This document shows positions 6,426 through 7,713 of a DNA stretch of 7,713 bases, in pieces; within the stretch, counting starts at the first letter, position 1; each line of letters begins with the position of its first letter. The DNA lies in the NCBI GenBank assembly GCA_964556665.1, contig CAZKXU010000118.1, forward strand, positions 1 through 7,713, given 5' to 3'. The DNA comes from CAZKXU01 sp964556665. Its GTDB lineage: Bacteria > Bdellovibrionota_C > UBA2361 > CAZKXU01. The position numbers were made by a program, and so were the translations under genes. Under the pieces are notes generated by a model. The model saw only the letters and a list, made by a program, of their open reading frames with translations, was not told where the DNA came from and searched no databases.

Positions 6426-6480
6426 CGGCAACTTCGCTCTTTGCCGAAAACAGGACACCCAAGATTTAGCGGCGAAATCT
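6426..6480. repeat. Two short hairpins upstream of the transposase gene
   Basis: CGGCAA (6426-6431) pairs with TTGCCG (6441-6446), and AGATTT (6462-6467) pairs with AAATCT (6475-6480). They sit in the 142-base gap between the decaheme gene and the RAYT gene. They could be substrate-like hairpins for the transposase or merely chance; no T-run follows, so a terminator for the operon is not supported. Confidence 0.3.
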
Positions 6481-6514
6481 AAACCCGAACCCCACCTCCG
6501 TCGATAACAACCAC

Positions 6515-7483
6515 ATGACTTATGCACGAAGAGAAATCTTCGATCCTGATGAAATCGGTGTGTATCACTGCGTAAGCCGCTGCGTGCGTCGAGCTTTCCT
6601 TTGTGGTGAAGATGCTCTAACTAAGAAATCTTACGAACATCGCCGCAATTGGATAAGAGTGCGGTTAAAGTATTTAGTTGAGATATTTGCCATCGAAGTT
6701 GTAGCCTACGCCGTAATGAGCAACCACCTGCATTGCGTAATTCGAAATCGACCGGACCTAGCAAAAGATTGGGATGCCAAGAAGGTTGCCGAGCGTTGGC
6801 GAAAGCTTTTTCCGTTACGCCGCGATAAGAACGGTGCTCCTGAAAAGCCAAGCAAAGAGGAGATCGCAGCAATTGCTATGGATGAAAATAAGGTAGAGCT
6901 TTACCGCAGTAGACTGTCTGACATTAGCTGGTTCAACCGCTGCATGAACGAGAATATCGCTAGGCGAGCCAATGCCGAGGATGAATGCACAGGGCGGTTC
7001 TGGGAGGGACGCTTTAAATGCCAACGCGTGTTTGAAATAGGGGCAATTCTGGCCTGTAGCGTTTATGTGGATCTGAACCCAATTAGAGCTGGCATTGCTC
7101 AAACACCGGAGAAAAGCGATTTTACCAGTGTGCAGGACCGCATAAGGGCAATTAAAAAGCTGGCACCTAAAGAGAATGGGCCGAGGCTAGTTACAATAGA
7201 AGAGATATCAGAGAAGAGCATTACTACAGAAGAATACATTGAACTCGTTGATAGTACCGGACGCCATATGATTGATGGGAAGGCCTATATCTCAAACGAT
7301 CTCAAACCAATCTTAGCACGGCTCAAACTTTCCCCGGAAGAATGGTTAGAGACAACAAAAAGAATTCGATTGCGCTTTCCACGCGTAGTGGGCCCAGTTA
7401 AGTACATCAAAGAGGCTGCTAAGAAAGTTAAAAAAGATTGGTTCCATGGAATGGCTGCAGCCAGAGCCGTGTTTGTGACGTAA
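6515..7483 (+). CDS. REP-associated tyrosine transposase (RAYT, Y1/HUH family)
   Basis: The 322-residue protein belongs to the IS200-like Y1 transposase superfamily, in the single-gene form associated with REP repeats. The N-terminal YHCVSRCVRRAFLCG (17-31) is the first strand region. The HUH metal-binding motif is H71-L-H73 in MSNHLHCVI. GRFWEGRFKCQ (160-170) and YVDLNPIRAG (184-193) are hallmark blocks; Tyr184 is a candidate nucleophile, not proven. The C-terminal part (about 229-322, with IELVDSTGR and the RVVGP block) is the usual extension of this subfamily, so the gene appears full length and intact. Such enzymes cut and join single-stranded hairpin DNA and are thought to spread REP elements. 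The window contains three REP-like units, but none directly flanks this gene. No Shine-Dalgarno sequence is visible before the ATG; it is probably an independent gene rather than part of the cytochrome operon. Confidence 0.92.
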   Translation: MTYARREIFDPDEIGVYHCVSRCVRRAFLCGEDALTKKSYEHRRNWIRVRLKYLVEIFAIEVVAYAVMSNHLHCVIRNRPDLAKDWDAKKVAERWRKLFPLRRDKNGAPEKPSKEEIAAIAMDENKVELYRSRLSDISWFNRCMNENIARRANAEDECTGRFWEGRFKCQRVFEIGAILACSVYVDLNPIRAGIAQTPEKSDFTSVQDRIRAIKKLAPKENGPRLVTIEEISEKSITTEEYIELVDSTGRHMIDGKAYISNDLKPILARLKLSPEEWLETTKRIRLRFPRVVGPVKYIKEAAKKVKKDWFHGMAAARAVFVT

Positions 7484-7544
7484 GTGACTTTGAGTCAAAT
7501 TCAGAATTTTTCATTCTATTTTCGAATTCTAAATTGATCTCTAT

Positions 7545-7566
7545 CTATTTCCTAACCTATTTCCTA
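7545..7566. repeat. Short direct repeat, 12-base period
   Basis: CTATTTCCTA occurs at 7545-7554 and again at 7557-7566. The region 7484-7646 is AT-rich and contains no convincing gene or terminator; a weak hairpin TGACT-TTG-AGTCA follows the transposase stop. The direct repeat could be a binding site for a regulator of the downstream gene, but it is short enough to be chance. Confidence 0.3.
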
Positions 7567-7646
7567 GAAATGCAATGTATTGAGGTTGAACAAGCCTAGT
7601 TAAAGCTAACATAGAGGGCAACATTGGATAAAGGGAAGTGGTAAAA

Positions 7647-7713
7647 ATGAAGATTAACTTTGGGTGTTCTTTAAACCCAGTCAAGATGTGTTCAAAAAAT
7701 AATTATAAATATG
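7647..7713 (+). CDS. Possible start of a further gene, truncated by the window end
   Basis: From ATG 7647 the frame stays open for 22 codons to the end of the window (MKINFGCSLNPVK...). A purine-rich AAGGGA at 7631-7636 lies 10 bases upstream and is the best ribosome-binding candidate in the window. The peptide is too short to identify. A 22-codon open frame in AT-rich DNA can easily arise by chance, so this is only a pointer for whoever has the adjoining sequence. Confidence 0.3.
   Translation, partial: MKINFGCSLNPVKMCSKNNYKY

Overview
The window comes from a Gram-negative-type bacterium with a respiratory metabolism built on c-type cytochromes. It carries two exported multiheme cytochromes c with five and ten heme motifs, a membrane b-type cytochrome, and a large cytosolic flavin/iron-sulfur protein. 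The base composition is moderate. Such cytochrome sets are common in Desulfobacterota/Myxococcota-like, Acidobacteriota, Nitrospirota and Planctomycetota lineages, but the sequence alone does not let me name the organism. None of the five main genes has a recognisable Shine-Dalgarno sequence.

Layout. Bases 1-453 hold no credible gene. They contain a dense series of inverted repeats, the largest being a 186-bp imperfect palindrome at 175-360. Bases 454-1737 (minus strand) encode an exported five-heme cytochrome of the c554-like type, whose last ten codons are almost entirely made of a REP-like repeat. A short divergent promoter region (1738-1842) contains a 17-bp-stem palindrome. On the plus strand follow three genes that look like one operon: a 785-residue fusion of an NAD(P)H/FAD oxidoreductase, two cyclic-nucleotide-binding domains and a four-cluster ferredoxin (1843-4200); a five-helix membrane protein with two HX13H motifs (4342-5151); and a membrane-anchored decaheme cytochrome (5155-6372). 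The gap at 4201-4341 holds an inverted pair of the same REP-like repeat. Bases 6515-7483 encode an intact REP-associated tyrosine transposase (RAYT, Y1/HUH type). The last 230 bases are mostly non-coding and may contain the start of a further gene at 7647.

How the parts may work together (inference). The fusion protein has no signal or membrane segment, so it should be cytosolic. The membrane protein can be modelled with two b hemes stacked across the bilayer, with its large hydrophilic loop on the cytosolic side. The decaheme protein is anchored with its hemes in the periplasm, and the divergently transcribed pentaheme cytochrome is also exported. Together they form a plausible electron route between NAD(P)H or a 4Fe-4S pool in the cytosol and a periplasmic or extracellular partner. 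The two cyclic-nucleotide domains retain the key Glu and Arg residues, so a second messenger may gate electron flow directly rather than through transcription. Direction of flow and the terminal partner cannot be read from the sequence. The repeats and the RAYT form a second theme: the window has three copies of one REP-like unit, all at or just after gene 3' ends.
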